The notes below the pieces were generated by a model, which worked only from the letters and a program-made list of their open reading frames with translations, did not search any database and was not told where the DNA came from. Below, one piece after another: positions 1 to 11,769 of a stretch of DNA of 60,000 bases. Positions within the stretch are counted from its first letter, which is position 1; each line of letters opens with the position of its first letter. The translations under genes and the position numbers were made by a program. This stretch comes from Symsagittifera roscoffensis (Eukaryota > Xenacoelomorpha > Acoela > Convolutidae): NCBI RefSeq assembly GCF_963678635.1, contig NC_087070.1:42518988-42578987 (forward strand), read 5' to 3'.

Positions 1-409
1 AGTACTTTGTGATGGGGATTGGGGTATATCAAAATGAACTCGGGGGGTTTGAAAATTTCTGTTTCGTCGAGGATGTATAATTTGTCTATTTATTTCAACT
101 GTATTTTGATTTTGACTAAGTTTTTGTATTCTACTTAATTCTTGTGGTAGTGTTGGGTATAAGTTATATGTTGGTTCACTTAGAGGTGCTTGTCGTTGAA
201 CTGGTTCTAGTGGTTCAGATAAGCGAGCGGGTCGTTCTTCAAAGGTATATGGGTTATCTTGAAAAGAAATTCGTGTAGATGTTTGGGGGTTTTGGGTAGT
301 TGTAGGTGGTGTTGGGTTATCTTGGGATGATGTCGGTGAAGACTGACTGTGTGATTGTTGGTTAGCAATTTTTGATGGTTTTTGATCTATTTCTTTTTGT
401 GAAAAAATT
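1..409 (-). CDS. ORF c of element A, 5' part, no ATG
   Basis: Open frame of about 136 codons that continues off the left edge. It matches codon for codon the start of the 378-codon ORF at 43727-44863 in element B. The product is rich in Ser, Thr, Pro, Gln and Asn, with repeated Pro-Ser motifs. No in-frame ATG is present in A or B. Here the frame opens at about 409, upstream of the stop of the 65-codon membrane ORF, so the two overlap in the -1 register. Function unknown; it sits directly upstream of the envelope-like gene in B. Confidence 0.6.
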
Positions 410-584
410 TATGTTTATTGTAGTATTCTTCTAGAAAAAGAATTAGGAGGATTGTTGCTAGGGCGAATGTGATGATTGTTTTCTTTATACATTTGCATAT
501 TGTCAAGATGAGGGATGATAGAAATGTTATAAAAATTACAAATAGTAAAAAAATATCGGTTCTACTAAAAATGGTTCGTATCAT
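387..584 (-). CDS. Small two-helix membrane protein ORF (65 aa) of element A
   Basis: Starts MIRTIFSRTDIFLLF and has two hydrophobic stretches (about residues 10-30 and 36-50) separated by the charged CKCIKK, then a basic tail. The element B counterpart (62 aa, 44869-45057) differs at about six residues before the divergent C-terminus, although the DNA differs at roughly 20 of 177 sites by hand count, which suggests selection on the protein. It lies between the 76-codon-type ORF and ORF c in both copies. Size and topology resemble small viral membrane proteins, but I recognise no family. Confidence 0.6.
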   Translation of the reverse strand: MIRTIFSRTDIFLLFVIFITFLSSLILTICKCIKKTIITFALATILLILFLEEYYNKHKFFHKKK

Positions 585-669
585 TTAGATAAGTTTTGTG
601 AATCGTACCTGTGGATATAGTCAATAGCTTTTGAAAGTTGGAGGTGTAGTTCAAATATGAGTAGAAAAT

Positions 670-810
670 TTAAAAAATATTGCAAAAAATGATTAAGTTT
701 ATTATAAAAGCTTCAAAGGTATCAAAAAGAAATATGATTAAAAGTTTAAATATCGTTAAAAAGTTTATGAGAATGTCAAGAATTATGTTGACTGGTCGAG
801 AAAAGAGCAT
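670..810 (-). pseudogene. Truncated copy of the 76-codon hydrophobic ORF
   Basis: Starts MLFSRPVNII and aligns in register with the 76-codon ORF of element B (45054-45284) for 46 codons. A single base change turns the Leu codon TTA at codon 47 into TAA, and a small indel further on breaks the remaining frame. The sequence CCACAGGTACG just before the next ORF is kept in both elements. Shortened relative to B, so probably inactive. Confidence 0.5.
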
Positions 811-1528
811 TTAAGAAATGGCTTCTCGATCGAATATTTTTTGATGTTTGAGGCAATTTTCAAGTGTGGTCGAATTATTTATTGGTTTTTTGCCAAGTGG
901 GTTGAGTTTTGTGAAAAATTGTTGGGGGCATATTTTATGGTGATCGGGAGGTCTTCTTTTTCTTTATTTTTATTTGTCAAATGATCTGGGGTATTTTTGA
1001 GTTTTTGGTACTTTAGGCTAATTAAAATGGTCGTTCTTTTACTTTAGGCTAATTTAACATATTTGTTTGGGGGGTATTTGAGGTCTGAGTTGGGGAAATA
1101 TTGTTGATTTTTGGGTTATTAGATAAGGGAGGGTTGTGATATTATGGTGACGTTTATTTTAGTTGTCAAGTTGGAATGGTTTGCTTATCTTTGACCTGGA
1201 GGTCGCAAAGTTATAGCTATAGATATGCTTGGAGTTTAATATCTTTCGTCTAGTTGGTTTGTGTTGGAGTTATAGAAGGTGACGGATTGGATGAATCCTA
1301 TTGGCCAATTTTGAACTAGAATCGTTGCGTGTCTGTCAGCATGTTATTTTGAAAAATGAAAGTTCAAAATATTTCAGAGGTGCAAAGATTATTAAATATA
1401 AAATTAAAGCTGTTTTGAAATTCAACTTTCTTTAATATTTTAGATTGTGGGATGAATGTTTTATAGTTTTTGCGTGGTTGCTTTCTAAGTCGTGATGACT
1501 CTCTATGTTCTGATTTGTGGATTTGTTC
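811..1528 (-). other. Non-coding pol-env gap of element A with direct repeats
   Basis: No convincing coding frame. It contains the 13-base motif TACTTTAGGCTAA twice, at 1009-1021 and 1040-1052, 31 bases apart start to start. The same two copies with the same spacing occur in element B (45482-45494 and 45513-45525), so this is a conserved family feature and a candidate cis-acting RNA or splicing signal. Confidence 0.55.
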
Positions 1529-4500
1529 TTAGGGTATAATTTTTTCTGTCATTTTTCTATTTTTTCTTTCTTTTTGAGGAATATTTTGATCTAGCTTTTT
1601 TGTATTGTTTTTTATTGTAGTTGATTTTTTATTTTGGATTTCGGGATGAATGTCATGTTGGTTTTGTGTTTCATTTTCTGTATGTGGGTTATTTTGAATA
1701 ACTTTTAAACCTGTGAAAGAATATAATTGAGTTAGTTCGCGTAGCGCGTATTCTTTTGGGTAGTAGGGCAATAGATTGTTACGATGTTGAACAATTTCCT
1801 TTTTATTTGAAATTGTGAGTTTATACGTTACGTCAGTGGGTTTGGCAATTATTTGGTATGGTCCTTTACGAAGGGGTTGTCCTTTACGAAGGGGTTGTAA
1901 TTTTTTAGAAATTCCTTTTTGAGTGTTAAAATTGGGTATTAAAACAAATTTTCCAATTTTTAAATCGGAGGCTGGTATAAAGCGTGAATTTATTTGTTCA
2001 TTAATGTTTTGCCTTTGTAACAACTTTTTTGTTACTTTTTGGTAAATTTCATCGTGTTTTTTATCTCTGTTTAAAATCCATTCGGTGTGTGTACCGGAGG
2101 CTAATTTAAGAATTTGTGGGTGATGAAAATGATCTTCATCATGTGTGTGTAAAGGTAGGTTATAACAAATTGAGTCTTTATTCGGTTGACAATGACTTTG
2201 TGCATTTTTATGAGAGTTTGCTTTAAACATTATTGGTTTGCGTGGCTTTTGATTAAAAACCATTTCATATGGTGACCTTCCTAGAGTTGTCGTGATTTGT
2301 GAATTATATGCTAAGGGAAATTGTTTTACATCTGCTGACCATTCGGTGTATCTTGTATCATTTCCATTGATGATACATCTAAGATATTCTTGTAGTGAAC
2401 GGTTCATACCTTCGACTAAGCCGTTTGTCCAAGGTGCGTGAGATGTACGTGGTTTGTGTTTGATGTTATATAAATGACATAGTGTGATGATTTCATTATT
2501 TATGAATTCCGTACCGTTGTCTGTAACTAAAATTTCTGGTAGTCCGAATTTGGCTATCCAGTGTTCATAGAGTGTTGTGTAAGCGTAATAAGCGTTACAA
2601 TGTGGTACTGGGTTAAGTGCTACATAATGTGTAAATGCGTCAACAATTACCATAATGTAGGAGTTTCCTTCGGATGATGTTGAAATTGGTCCTTTTGTAT
2701 CAAATGAAATACGGTGGTTAAAGTACAAACTTTGTCCTTTAAAATCTTGTCTTTGTACTATTTGTTTTTGATTTGGATAAGTTTTATTTAGCTGACATAC
2801 TATGCAATCATTGCATAGTACTTTTCTCCAAATTGGTGCAATTGGGAAATAAAAGTTTTGTATGAAATTTGAATATGTTTTCTCTGATCCAGAGTGTCCT
2901 TTAATGTTTTGTGTATGTGAAATGTTAAAAGCTATGAGAATCATACTTAAAGGGAGACAGGGAACTGTCGATTCATTTAATTGGTATTCTAGAAGGTCTG
3001 TGTTTTCATTGATTATTGTATTGTTGAATTTTCGAAAATATCGGAGAAGTGTTTTATTTCCTAAAATTGTGGTATCTGCTTTTACGGGTTTAGTTTTATA
3101 TTTGTGCCATGATTTTAGTTGTCTAATTACTGGGTCAAAATTTTGATATTGTTTCAAGGTTTTAATTGTAATTTTTTCTGTTGGAAGGAGAAAAATGTTT
3201 TCAATTTCTAATTTAGATAAAGGAATTGTGTCAAGTGGGTCATGGAGGTCAAAAACTTGATTTAATGTGTATTTTTGAATCGTTTGTTTGTGGTCCTGAT
3301 AAATTTATTTCATCAGTTAGATTTTCTTTTTCAATTAACGGAAAAAGGTCTTTTTTATGCGAGTGTTGTTTCACTCTTTTTTGTTGGGTGTTATTTTTTA
3401 TCCATTGTGAATATGGAATTGGTTTGAAAGTTGATGTTCCAAGTAGATCAACTTCGTAGTGGTTATTTTGGCAATCTAAATAAAGTGGGAAGTGTTGTAG
3501 ATTATTTATCTGTGATTGTTCAACGTCAGTTTTTACTGCATATTTGCATTCTAGTCGGGGTGATGTTTCGTTTTCTGCAAGGTAAAATTTTATATTTTTG
3601 GGTATTTCAACTGTAGTTTTACGTGTAAGTAATTCAGGTGGTGTATTTCGACTTAATGTGTCTGGTAATGCAAGATTCTTTCCTGCTGTCCAAACTATAT
3701 GTAAATTTGGAAATTTCATTAGAATTAATTGAAATCTGTAAACTCGGTGATTTGGATTGGATTTTTGTGCAAAGAGAAAAATGATTGGTTTGTGATCTGT
3801 GAATAGAACTGTTTGATGTTTTGATCCAAGTATCAGAAATTCATATTCTGTAAGTGTATAGATTATGGCTGTACATTCTCTCATTAGAGTTGAGAATCGT
3901 AGCTCTGCTTGAGTGAATAATCGAGAATTTGCTGATATAAGGTTCATTTTGTTTGTACCATTGTGTGATTGTAATAATGCTGCGCCGATGCCAAAATTCG
4001 AAGCATCGCACATTGCATAGAATGGTTGATTTGGGTCTGGAATTGTATTCGAAATTTGTTCAGTTAGGAGTTTTTTAATTTCTTCAAATCGTGTTTGATG
4101 TTCTGTATTCCATTCAAAATTATTTTGTTGTCTAAGTATATTATAGAATGGTCTTAAGTATAATTGCATTTTATAGACATATTTGCTTAGAAAATTTAAC
4201 ATTCCAAGGAGTTCTTGAATTTTCTTTTTGTTTGTTGGTGGTTGAAGCTTCTGAATGGCATCAATGAAAGATTTTAATGGAGTGATTGTTTTTCTTTCTA
4301 TATTGTGTCCTAAGAATTTAACTCGTGTTAAAAAGAAGTGTGATTTATCGGGGGCGGCCATCAGATTTTCGTTCTGAAGTATTTTGTGATAGTGTTCAAA
4401 AACTTTAAACATTTCTTCTTTTGTCTGTGATTGCATAAAAACATCGTCTAAATAGGTGATTGCGTTTTTCTTGAATATTAGTGGTCTAAAAATTTTGCTC

Positions 4501-7500
4501 ATAAAAGCTGAAAATGCTGCTGGTCCTATGGATATTCCATAGAATAGGCGGTTGAATTCATATTGTTGATTTCCAATAACAAATTGTGTTAAGCGTCGCG
4601 ATTGTTCATCTAGTGGCATTTGATTGTATGCACTATTCATATCTGCGGTTGTAAAGTATTTTCCGTTTATTTTTGTTAAAATAACTTGTATTGGTTCAAT
4701 AGGCCAATTGCATTTTGATTCGTCTATTAGTGAATTAAGATATCTAGCGTCTAGAACTATTTTTAATGATTCTCCTTTCGCTAGGATGATAACAGGGTTG
4801 ATAAATGTGTTACCTTTTGGTTGTTCTTCTTTGTTTACCGGTGAGATAATTTTGTATTGTTCTAAAATATCGAGTAATCTGTTCACTTTATCGTGTAAAT
4901 GAATTGGTACTTTACTTGCTCTTTGTTTTTTGAAAACTGCCTCAGGTTTTAACGGGAGATGTAGTGATGAACTGATTTTCCCAACATCAAATTTGGATGT
5001 TGCATAGACTGATGAATATTTTATTAGCTGTTTGGCTAACTTATCAAATTCGTCTTGTGTTATTTGTGAATGTTGGAAGTTAAACAATGTTAAAAATTTC
5101 TGTTGATCCTCTGTATAGTTATTTATGTTGAATGTAGGTTTGAAATATGGGGTTTTTGTGAAATAATCTGTATTACTTTTTTCATTACTTATTATATTAT
5201 TTATGGATAATTCTTCATTAAGAATTGTGGATTGACAAATATCTAATAATTGGAGTATATTATTTACGCGGTATGCTTTTTCGTGCATTGGTGATATCGT
5301 AGCGTTGGTTTCGCAATATCCTAAAAGTCCTAAAAGTAATGTTACTTGATACGGTGTATTGTTGTATACATGTAACGAAATAATATCTGAATTCGAATTT
5401 TTCAAATATTTTATGGATGAAATTGTGATTTTGAAAAACTTATGGATAGGTTTGAATTCAAAGTCTGACATATAGAGTTGTTGTTTATTTTGATTTTTAT
5501 CATATTGGTGAACTTGTTTTATTGAAAAATTATATATGTTTCCTGATAGTGGTTTCAGGTGTTTTCTTTGTTGGTTATATATTGGATAAAATTTTGAAAA
5601 GAATGGTGGTTGTTTAATTAATCTTTGAAAAAATGTTAGGGATGTTTCTTTTGTTTTTGTGTACTTATCTTTAATTAGTATTTTACTATTCAAGATGTTG
5701 ATTTTGTTGGTATATATTTAGAGATAAATGGTATTCCAATGATATTGTGTTTAATATCAGTGATATGAAATATTTGTTTAAATGGTTTATTTAAAAATTT
5801 ATTTTGCTCTATTGTTCTTGTGGGGAGAAGAAATAATTGAACTTTTCCATAGTTTACCAATGTTGATCCTTGTGCTGTTGCTAGTTTACTGGAGGTTGCA
5901 AGAGGTGTTAATTTTGGGTGTAATGTTTTTATCTCATTCCATGTGGGAATGTTTATTATGTTTGATTCTGCTCCTGAATCAATTAAAAAATCATTTTCAA
6001 GATCTGGTGGTTGAAATTCTTTGTTTCTTGGACTTTCTAAAAGAAATGGTATTGTCCAAATTCTTTCTTTGGGTTGTTCTTTTTGTATATTTTGATAGAT
6101 GTGATTTGTATTCAAGCATTTTGTTTTGTCATTTTCATTGGTTTTATTTACTGTGTTGATTTCGTTAGTTTCTTGTGCCGTTTGTGTGGTATGGATGGGT
6201 TCAATATAATAATTGTGAAGGAGTTTTAATTGATTTTCATATAAATGTGATGAAAAAGCTTGTTCATATATAATAGGTTCGTAGTCATTTTCGACTGCTA
6301 TCATATTTATGGAGATAGTGTTTTCTGTATCACTTTCTGAATCTGATGATCCACAGTTTATTTGATTTAGTTGTAGTTCGTTATTTGCTGTGTCATCAAT
6401 ACCTGGGGGGTCTGATGTTGTTTCTGGATTTGATTGTACTTGATTAATATATCTTTGATGTTTAGGTGTACTACTTCTGTGGCGATTGTTAGAATTATTA
6501 TAATGGTTATTATTTCTGTGTGGTGATTGGGAATAATTTCTATAAAGATTATTATAACTTGAATGTCGATTTTGTGAATTGTTTTGTGATCGGTTTTGAT
6601 AATTATCGTTTGATCTGTGATAGTTTGATCTGTTATATGAGTTATTCCCTGATCGATTGTTTGGGTAGTTCTGATTACGGTTGTTTGAATAACTTCTATT
6701 GCGATTATTTGAATAGTTTCTATTTCTATTATATGATGAGTTTCGTGATTGATTGTTTGGATAGTATTTATTTCTTGATTGGGAATTAGATCTAGAAACA
6801 AATTGTGTTGTATTTGAATTTGATCTGGAGTAGTTATTTCGACTATTTGGTCAATTATAATGATTTTGTGAAGAATTTTGTGTATTTCTTCGTTCTGGTG
6901 ATCTTCCTCTATAACTTGAGTTATATGGTGATTGATTTCTCGTGTAATTGTTATTGTTCGGAAGTGGTTTTCCTGAACTGTTGTTGCTGTATACATTTTT
7001 GTTTGGTAGATTTTGATCTTTCTTCATGTATTGATAGAATGATTTATTTGGTTTTTTATATTTTGAGGTTTGTTTTGATTGTCCTGTTGTTTTTGTCTAC
7101 ATTCAGAAATACTATGTCCGTATCGTCGGCAATAATTACACCATTTTTTTAAAAGATGGTCTGCCTTTAAAGTTTGGGTGTTTTTCATAAATATTGAGTA
7201 TTTCAGTGATTTTTTCAACGAGGTCTGTAACTGATTCCTGTTTATTGTTGATATTTGTGGTATTTGTTTCAATTCGATTAACATATTGTAACTTCAGATT
7301 TTCTGTTTCTTCAAGTTTCATTGTGATTTCTGCTTGCTCTAGTTTGTCTACTAGTTTTCTAAAATCTAAATCGGGCTCTCGAATTGAGGAGGGATGGGAT
7401 GCTCTCTTTTTTATTGCTATTTTCCTTAATTGAGGTGTTAAGGTCATCATTAAGATTTCTGTCATTTTTGTGTTTTTATAGTCGTGTGTATTTAATGAAT

Positions 7501-9675
7501 ATGCTTTTCGAACTAGTGTTTCGATACGTACTGCTAGTTGTTTGATGGTTTCATTTGGTAATCTGCGAATTTCATTACATAAAACTCTTTGTTGTTGTTT
7601 ATTTCTCTCGGAGTCAAACTTTTTTGAAAATTCTTGTGTAAATCTTTTCCAATTTGATTTTATTTCTATAGGCAATACTGAAAACCACTTTTGGGCTGCG
7701 TCATCTAGGGTTGTTTGTATCAACGCTGTGCGTCGATGTATCCAATTTTGATGTAGTGGCGTATTAATTGGTTCAGGTCCTATATTTAAAATTAAATTTG
7801 CTGTTACTGCATTTAAATAATCTTCTACAGAATATTCAGGGTCTGTTCCTGTGAATACCATTAATGGTTTATTTGATGTTATTGATGATCCACCCATAAG
7901 GTATGGATTCATTGTCATTTGTAATGATTCTGCGGCATTTGGCATTTGTGAAAAATTTGAGAGTTGATTTTTTGTTATTTCGTGTTGTTGAAGGTAATAT
8001 GGGAGTGGTATTTCATTTTGCATTTGTGTTGGTTGATACGAGTGTGTAATCAATGGGTTTTGTGGCTGAATTGGTTGAAAAGATTGTGTATTAATTGGGT
8101 TTTGCATTTGTATTGGTTGTTGATTTTGTGTATCTGTTGGATGTGGAGAAAAAATTCTATGATATGTATGTGGTTTCTGCACTCCTTGTCCACGATATTC
8201 TTGAGTATATGGTGCAAATATATCTGGTTGTAAATAATCATCATCAGAGGATAAATAATCCGTTTGATGAGGTGCTTGCTTTTTATTTTTATTCTGTTGA
8301 AAGAATGGGTAATTTTCACTACGATCCTGTGGAGGATGTGAATTAGTTTGAAAATTTACTGAGTTGGTTGTTGCCATTGGGTTATCCCAATATCGAGATC
8401 TTATCTGATTATTATTATTTTTTCGTGGGGGATAGTTTGTTTTTGATGAATGTGCGTAATTATAATTCTGTTCCGCAAAAGTGTTTCTTGTGAATGTTCT
8501 GCGTGTTTTTGACGGTACTGTCATGGGTCTATATGTTTGATAATCCATTTGTGAATATTTTGGAGCAACCGAAGGTTTAACGGTTGATTGTAAGGTTACT
8601 TAGGCTAGTGAAGTGTTTGTATTTCTTGGTGTTGTTAAATTTGGACGTATTGGTGAAATACTTTGTTGTGTAGTTGTTGTTGTTTGGACGATTTCTTCAT
8701 ATATGAAGTGTGATGGTGTTTGAATATCTTGTTGAGTGAGGTTCCTAGTTCCATTAAGGTTTTCATTGTGTATGACGGTCGAATTTAAACTGTTATTTCG
8801 CGTATCAGGTAAAAATGTATTGTAGTTTAATGGTGTTGCATCAATGGTTGCATCAATGGTTATTACTCTTACTTAATCTCTTACATAAGATATTGTACTT
8901 ATTGCTTGACTTGAGATTGATTGTGGGATATTTATGAATGCATAATGAGACCATTCGGGGTCCCAAACGTAGTCTGACTGTTCTGTGATGGCGGTATCAT
9001 CGTTTGAATTTTGAGGCCTGAAATTTTTTCTTGCTTGTGAAATTAAATCTATATTATGTGTGAAATAATCTATTATAAACCATGCCAAAATTTTTTGTAA
9101 GTCATGTTTTGTATGTTGTGAAACTTCATCTTTAGTGAAATTTTCTTTAATTATATGTAGGAAAGTTGAAAATAGTGTGATTTCATGTCGTACCCATATA
9201 GGTTTGGATGTCTCTGTCGGTGAGACATGTGGGATTGGGTTTTCGTTTTCTAATATTGAAATATGACTATATATTATTGCAAAAACTTCATTAGTAAATA
9301 TGGAGTTTGCTCTTTGTGAGTTATGATATTGTATGCTTTTTTTTCTGAGAATACTTTTGAAAATTTTAAATCAAGATCGTCTGTTTGAATTACATATTTG
9401 CGGTGATTCTGGTTTGGTGAGCTGAATTCTATGGTGTAGATTCCGTATTGTTGTGTTAAGCTACCTATATTTTTCAGATAAAGATCAATAATCTGTCTTT
9501 TTATTTTTACATCTGGGAACTCTGCTTTACATGGGCTGATTCCGGGTTCAAACAAATTTAGGAGAAAATTCTTGCAAAGATCATGTTGTCCTCTATTATC
9601 GGGTGCATCTACGAGGAAGGGGTAGATATCGTCATCATCTGGACTATCTTCACTTGGATTGTGTGTTTGGCTCAT
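1529..9675 (-). pseudogene. gag-pol of element A, broken by frameshifts and stops
   Basis: Homologous end to end to the intact 2740-codon ORF of element B. Open pieces: Gag N-terminus (9274-9675), Gag capsid (7136-8548), protease (5690-6304), RT and RNase H (3249-5693), integrase (1529-3157). Visible breaks: a T-run shift near 9337; nonsense changes near 8875 and 8600; a shift in the T/A run near 7147 just before the CCHC knuckle; another near 7055; a 2-base insertion near 5702 between protease and RT; and one extra T in the run 3272-3276 between RNase H and integrase. An in-frame 18-base tandem duplication at about 1859-1894 falls on the GPY/F module after the integrase core. The RT YLDD and integrase D, D, E residues survive in the pieces. 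Confidence 0.9.
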
Positions 9676-10117
9676 TTTTTCGTTCAATGACTGTTAATAG
9701 GTAATTATCGATGTGTCTAATTGGTTGATTCCAATTATACAAGTGTACTGGTTTGTGTTTATATTGCTTTTTTATTCTTCTTTTTCCTCTTTTTGATGAA
9801 TTTGATGTTGTTTCTGAGTCGGAAAAATATAATTGATCGTGAATGGGGCAATTTTCATCAATGGATTCTTTTAATTTATAAAGTTCGTCTAAATTGCTGG
9901 CTTCTGATTCTGAGAATGCGTTTCTATTTTTGGAAAATCTTTTTCGTGTTATTTGTCTTTGTTTGGTTATTATTTTCCTTTTTAGTGTTTGTCGTTTTGT
10001 TCTGATATATCCAACTGTTTGTGTATGAGGTGTGATTACAAGGTCGTATTTTTTGTTATCTATTTCACAGTTGTGCAAAACGATTGTTTGTTTGTTTCCT
10101 AGATTTTTAAATGACAT
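9650..10117 (-). CDS. Pre-gag basic protein ORF (155 aa) of element A
   Basis: Starts MSFKNLGNKQTIVLHN and stays open for 155 codons, exactly the length of its element B counterpart (54077-54544), with most residues kept although the adjacent gag-pol has decayed. A Lys/Arg-rich block (about residues 40-65) could bind nucleic acid or act as a nuclear signal, followed by an acidic Ser/Glu segment and a second basic block (RGKRRIKKQYKHK). Its 3' end overlaps the gag start in another frame. I recognise no family; accessory role inferred from position and conservation. Confidence 0.7.
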   Translation of the reverse strand: MSFKNLGNKQTIVLHNCEIDNKKYDLVITPHTQTVGYIRTKRQTLKRKIITKQRQITRKRFSKNRNAFSESEASNLDELYKLKESIDENCPIHDQLYFSDSETTSNSSKRGKRRIKKQYKHKPVHLYNWNQPIRHIDNYLLTVIERKNEPNTQSK

Positions 10118-10615
10118 AAGGTTTAGGATGACGGATGCTAAAAGTTGTTAGATGATTTTTATTTTCTTAAACTGTTAGTCCTTACGATTTTTTGGTTAGC
10201 TTAACCTGGGTCTATTTATTTAGGGTTGGAGAGAAAAGTATATCGATTCCGAAGAGTGATTTTTTACTTTCTCGTGGCTAATATAAGCTAAGGTGTTAAC
10301 TTACTTAATCTTACTTAGGGGTAGTGATTGTGTTCAAGGGTTGGAGAATAGTAAACCGATCCACAAGGTTCAGGTATAATTAGAACGCGAGTAGTTCGTT
10401 AGATACTATTTTAAACTTACTAAGTCTAAGATTTATCCTGGGTCTGGTAAGAGGAGGGTTCAAGTGAAGGATGAATAACCGAAGTTCTTCACTGTTTATC
10501 CTAATTTGAATGGTTAGTTTTGTTCAAAAATTTCTATTAGTCTTGGGTTTTTTGAAAGGGTTGGATAGTGAATCGACGTTTGAGGTCATTAGACACTAGC
10601 TAAGTGGGTGGGGGA

Positions 10616-10721
10616 GAACAAAATTGTTCTTTTTGATCCAAGGATAGGCCTTGATGATCAAGTTTTAAATTTAATGAAATAGAAAAATTTAATGTAGATC
10701 CAAGGATAAGCCTTGATGATC
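10616..10721 (-). promoter_or_regulatory. Leader hairpin cluster of element A
   Basis: An inverted repeat GAACAA-AA-TTGTTC at 10616-10629 is followed by two copies of a 25-base hairpin sequence, GATCCAAGGATAAGCCTTG plus ATGATC, at 10635-10659 (one G variant) and 10697-10721. In each, CAAGG pairs with CCTTG, flanked by GATC on both sides. The arrangement is kept in element B (55041-55145) although the spacer between them has changed. Candidate packaging, dimerisation or translation signal of the genomic RNA; function inferred. Confidence 0.55.
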
Positions 10722-11038
10722 TGATTTTAAAATTAAGTGATTTTAAGTTTAAAATGGTTTGAATTGTTCAAAATTTTAGTTTTTGATGTTTAGTGACCTT
10801 ATGATTGCTGTTATGTTTAGGTGATGAAGCTGGGACTACAGATGATTTTTATGATTACTAACAATTTATTGTCATGCTACTAATTTTTGTTTTGATTTTC
10901 AATAAATATTTTCCAAGCATGTTTTATATAATACTGCAGAATTTAGGAAAACGATCTGAGATCTTTTTATCAATCGTTATTGTATATTAATAATTTTGTT
11001 TAGCGCCTGAAATGATCATGAAGATTGACTTCAAGATT

Positions 11039-11272
11039 TTATGTTTGCAAATGAAAATCTAAATTCATTGCTAATAAGATGCTAAATATAAAAGTTTGTG
11101 TTGGCTTTTGCCGTACTATCATATAACTATTTGGTAAGTTTCTACTTTGTCGTATGTCGTCTCTGGTTCGAGGTCTTCTTCCAATTCCGGGTAGTTCTAT
11201 TATCGTTCGGAATCTTGGCTCTGATCTATTGAGTCGTAGAGACATTTCGATTAAATTATCGTCGTATAACAT
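11039..11272 (-). CDS. 77-codon leader ORF of element A
   Basis: First ORF after the 5' LTR and primer site, starting MLYDDNLIEMSLRLNRSEPR. Element B has an ORF of identical length at 55476-55709 with about six residue differences. The N-terminal half is Arg-rich with the motif GIGRRPRTRDD. It lies 88 bases inside the element, where retroviral leaders carry the major splice donor, so it could act as a free small protein or supply an N-terminus to spliced 3' ORFs such as the ATG-less ORF c. I recognise no family. Confidence 0.6.
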   Translation of the reverse strand: MLYDDNLIEMSLRLNRSEPRFRTIIELPGIGRRPRTRDDIRQSRNLPNSYMIVRQKPTQTFIFSILLAMNLDFHLQT

Positions 11273-11340
11273 TTTGAAAATGTTTTGTCTAAATTCTAAT
11301 CTATTTTTGGTTAATTCTAAGCTATAAAGGTCTTGTTCGA

Positions 11341-11357
11341 GTTTTATGGTCGCACCA
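11341..11357 (-). other. Primer binding site of element A
   Basis: Two bases inside the 5' LTR, the sense strand reads TGGTGCGACCATAAAAC. This is the expected position and TGG start for a site pairing with a tRNA 3' end. The first ten bases match the element B site. The tRNA identity is not resolved. Confidence 0.7.
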
Positions 11358-11359
11358 GA

Positions 11360-11769
11360 TGAGTTAGGTCCGATGTGGTTAACTCATAGAGTAATTTCGG
11401 ATAGGGTACACCGTCTGCTCGTCACACTATCTTATTTTCGGCCGGATAGATTCGTGCAACTTCTTAGTCTAATACCGATCCTAATCTTACTCTTATACTA
11501 TCTAGTCTCAGGTTGTTTAACTAGTCTCTGCTAGGCTCAATAGATCTAGGGTATACTGGTTTATTGCGGCTGCTGAAGTTCTCTTGGAGAGGCAACTAAT
11601 TTCTAAGTTAAATTCAAATCTCTCTGGTGCTGAAATTACAAGTAATTTCAGCACTTACAAATAAGTGGGTTGTTAGTTAGATGGATCATGATTGGTTAAT
11701 ATTAAATACTTTACAGTGGTAAAATATCTAATTTATCCAATCATAAAATGTAGTTTAGATCAGGTTCCA
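11360..11769 (-). repeat. 5' LTR of element A (410 bp)
   Basis: Bounded by TG and CA on the plus strand and aligned end to end with the two LTRs of element B and the solo LTR at 59310-59719. It carries a perfect 13-bp-arm palindrome at 11627-11654 (arm GTGCTGAAATTAC), CCAAT-type motifs, and an AATAAA in sense orientation at 11560-11565. Several substitutions and short indels separate it from the B LTRs. Confidence 0.9.

Larger units (their letters stand above)
1..11769 (-). mobile_element. LTR retroelement A (env-bearing Ty3/Gypsy-like), 5' part, decayed
   Basis: Sense strand is minus. The 5' LTR (11360-11769) is followed by a primer site, a 77-codon leader ORF, a 155-codon ORF, a broken gag-pol and the start of the 3' ORF cluster, which runs off the window at base 1. 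It is collinear with element B along its whole visible length (A position plus about 44.4 kb). Gag-pol carries several frameshifts and stops, so this copy cannot make full Gag-Pol, while the small flanking ORFs are largely open. The 3' LTR and target duplication lie outside the window; the base run after the 5' LTR is cttt. Confidence 0.95.

Noticed and set aside
386-410. -1 frameshift at CAC AAA AAG AAA TAG joining the 65-codon ORF to ORF c in element A
   Set aside because: The heptamer is not a standard slippery site and in element B an in-frame TAA blocks the same event, so it cannot be the family's general mechanism.
6367-6996. 209-codon minus-strand frame rich in Ile, Thr and His
   Set aside because: It is an alternative frame of the low-complexity Arg/Asn/Ser linker of gag; the same shadow appears in element B at 50823-51239 beside the intact real frame.
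2862-8346. Numerous plus-strand open frames across element A
   Set aside because: All lie antisense to gag-pol and recur at matching places in element B as mirror images of the real minus-strand coding sequence.
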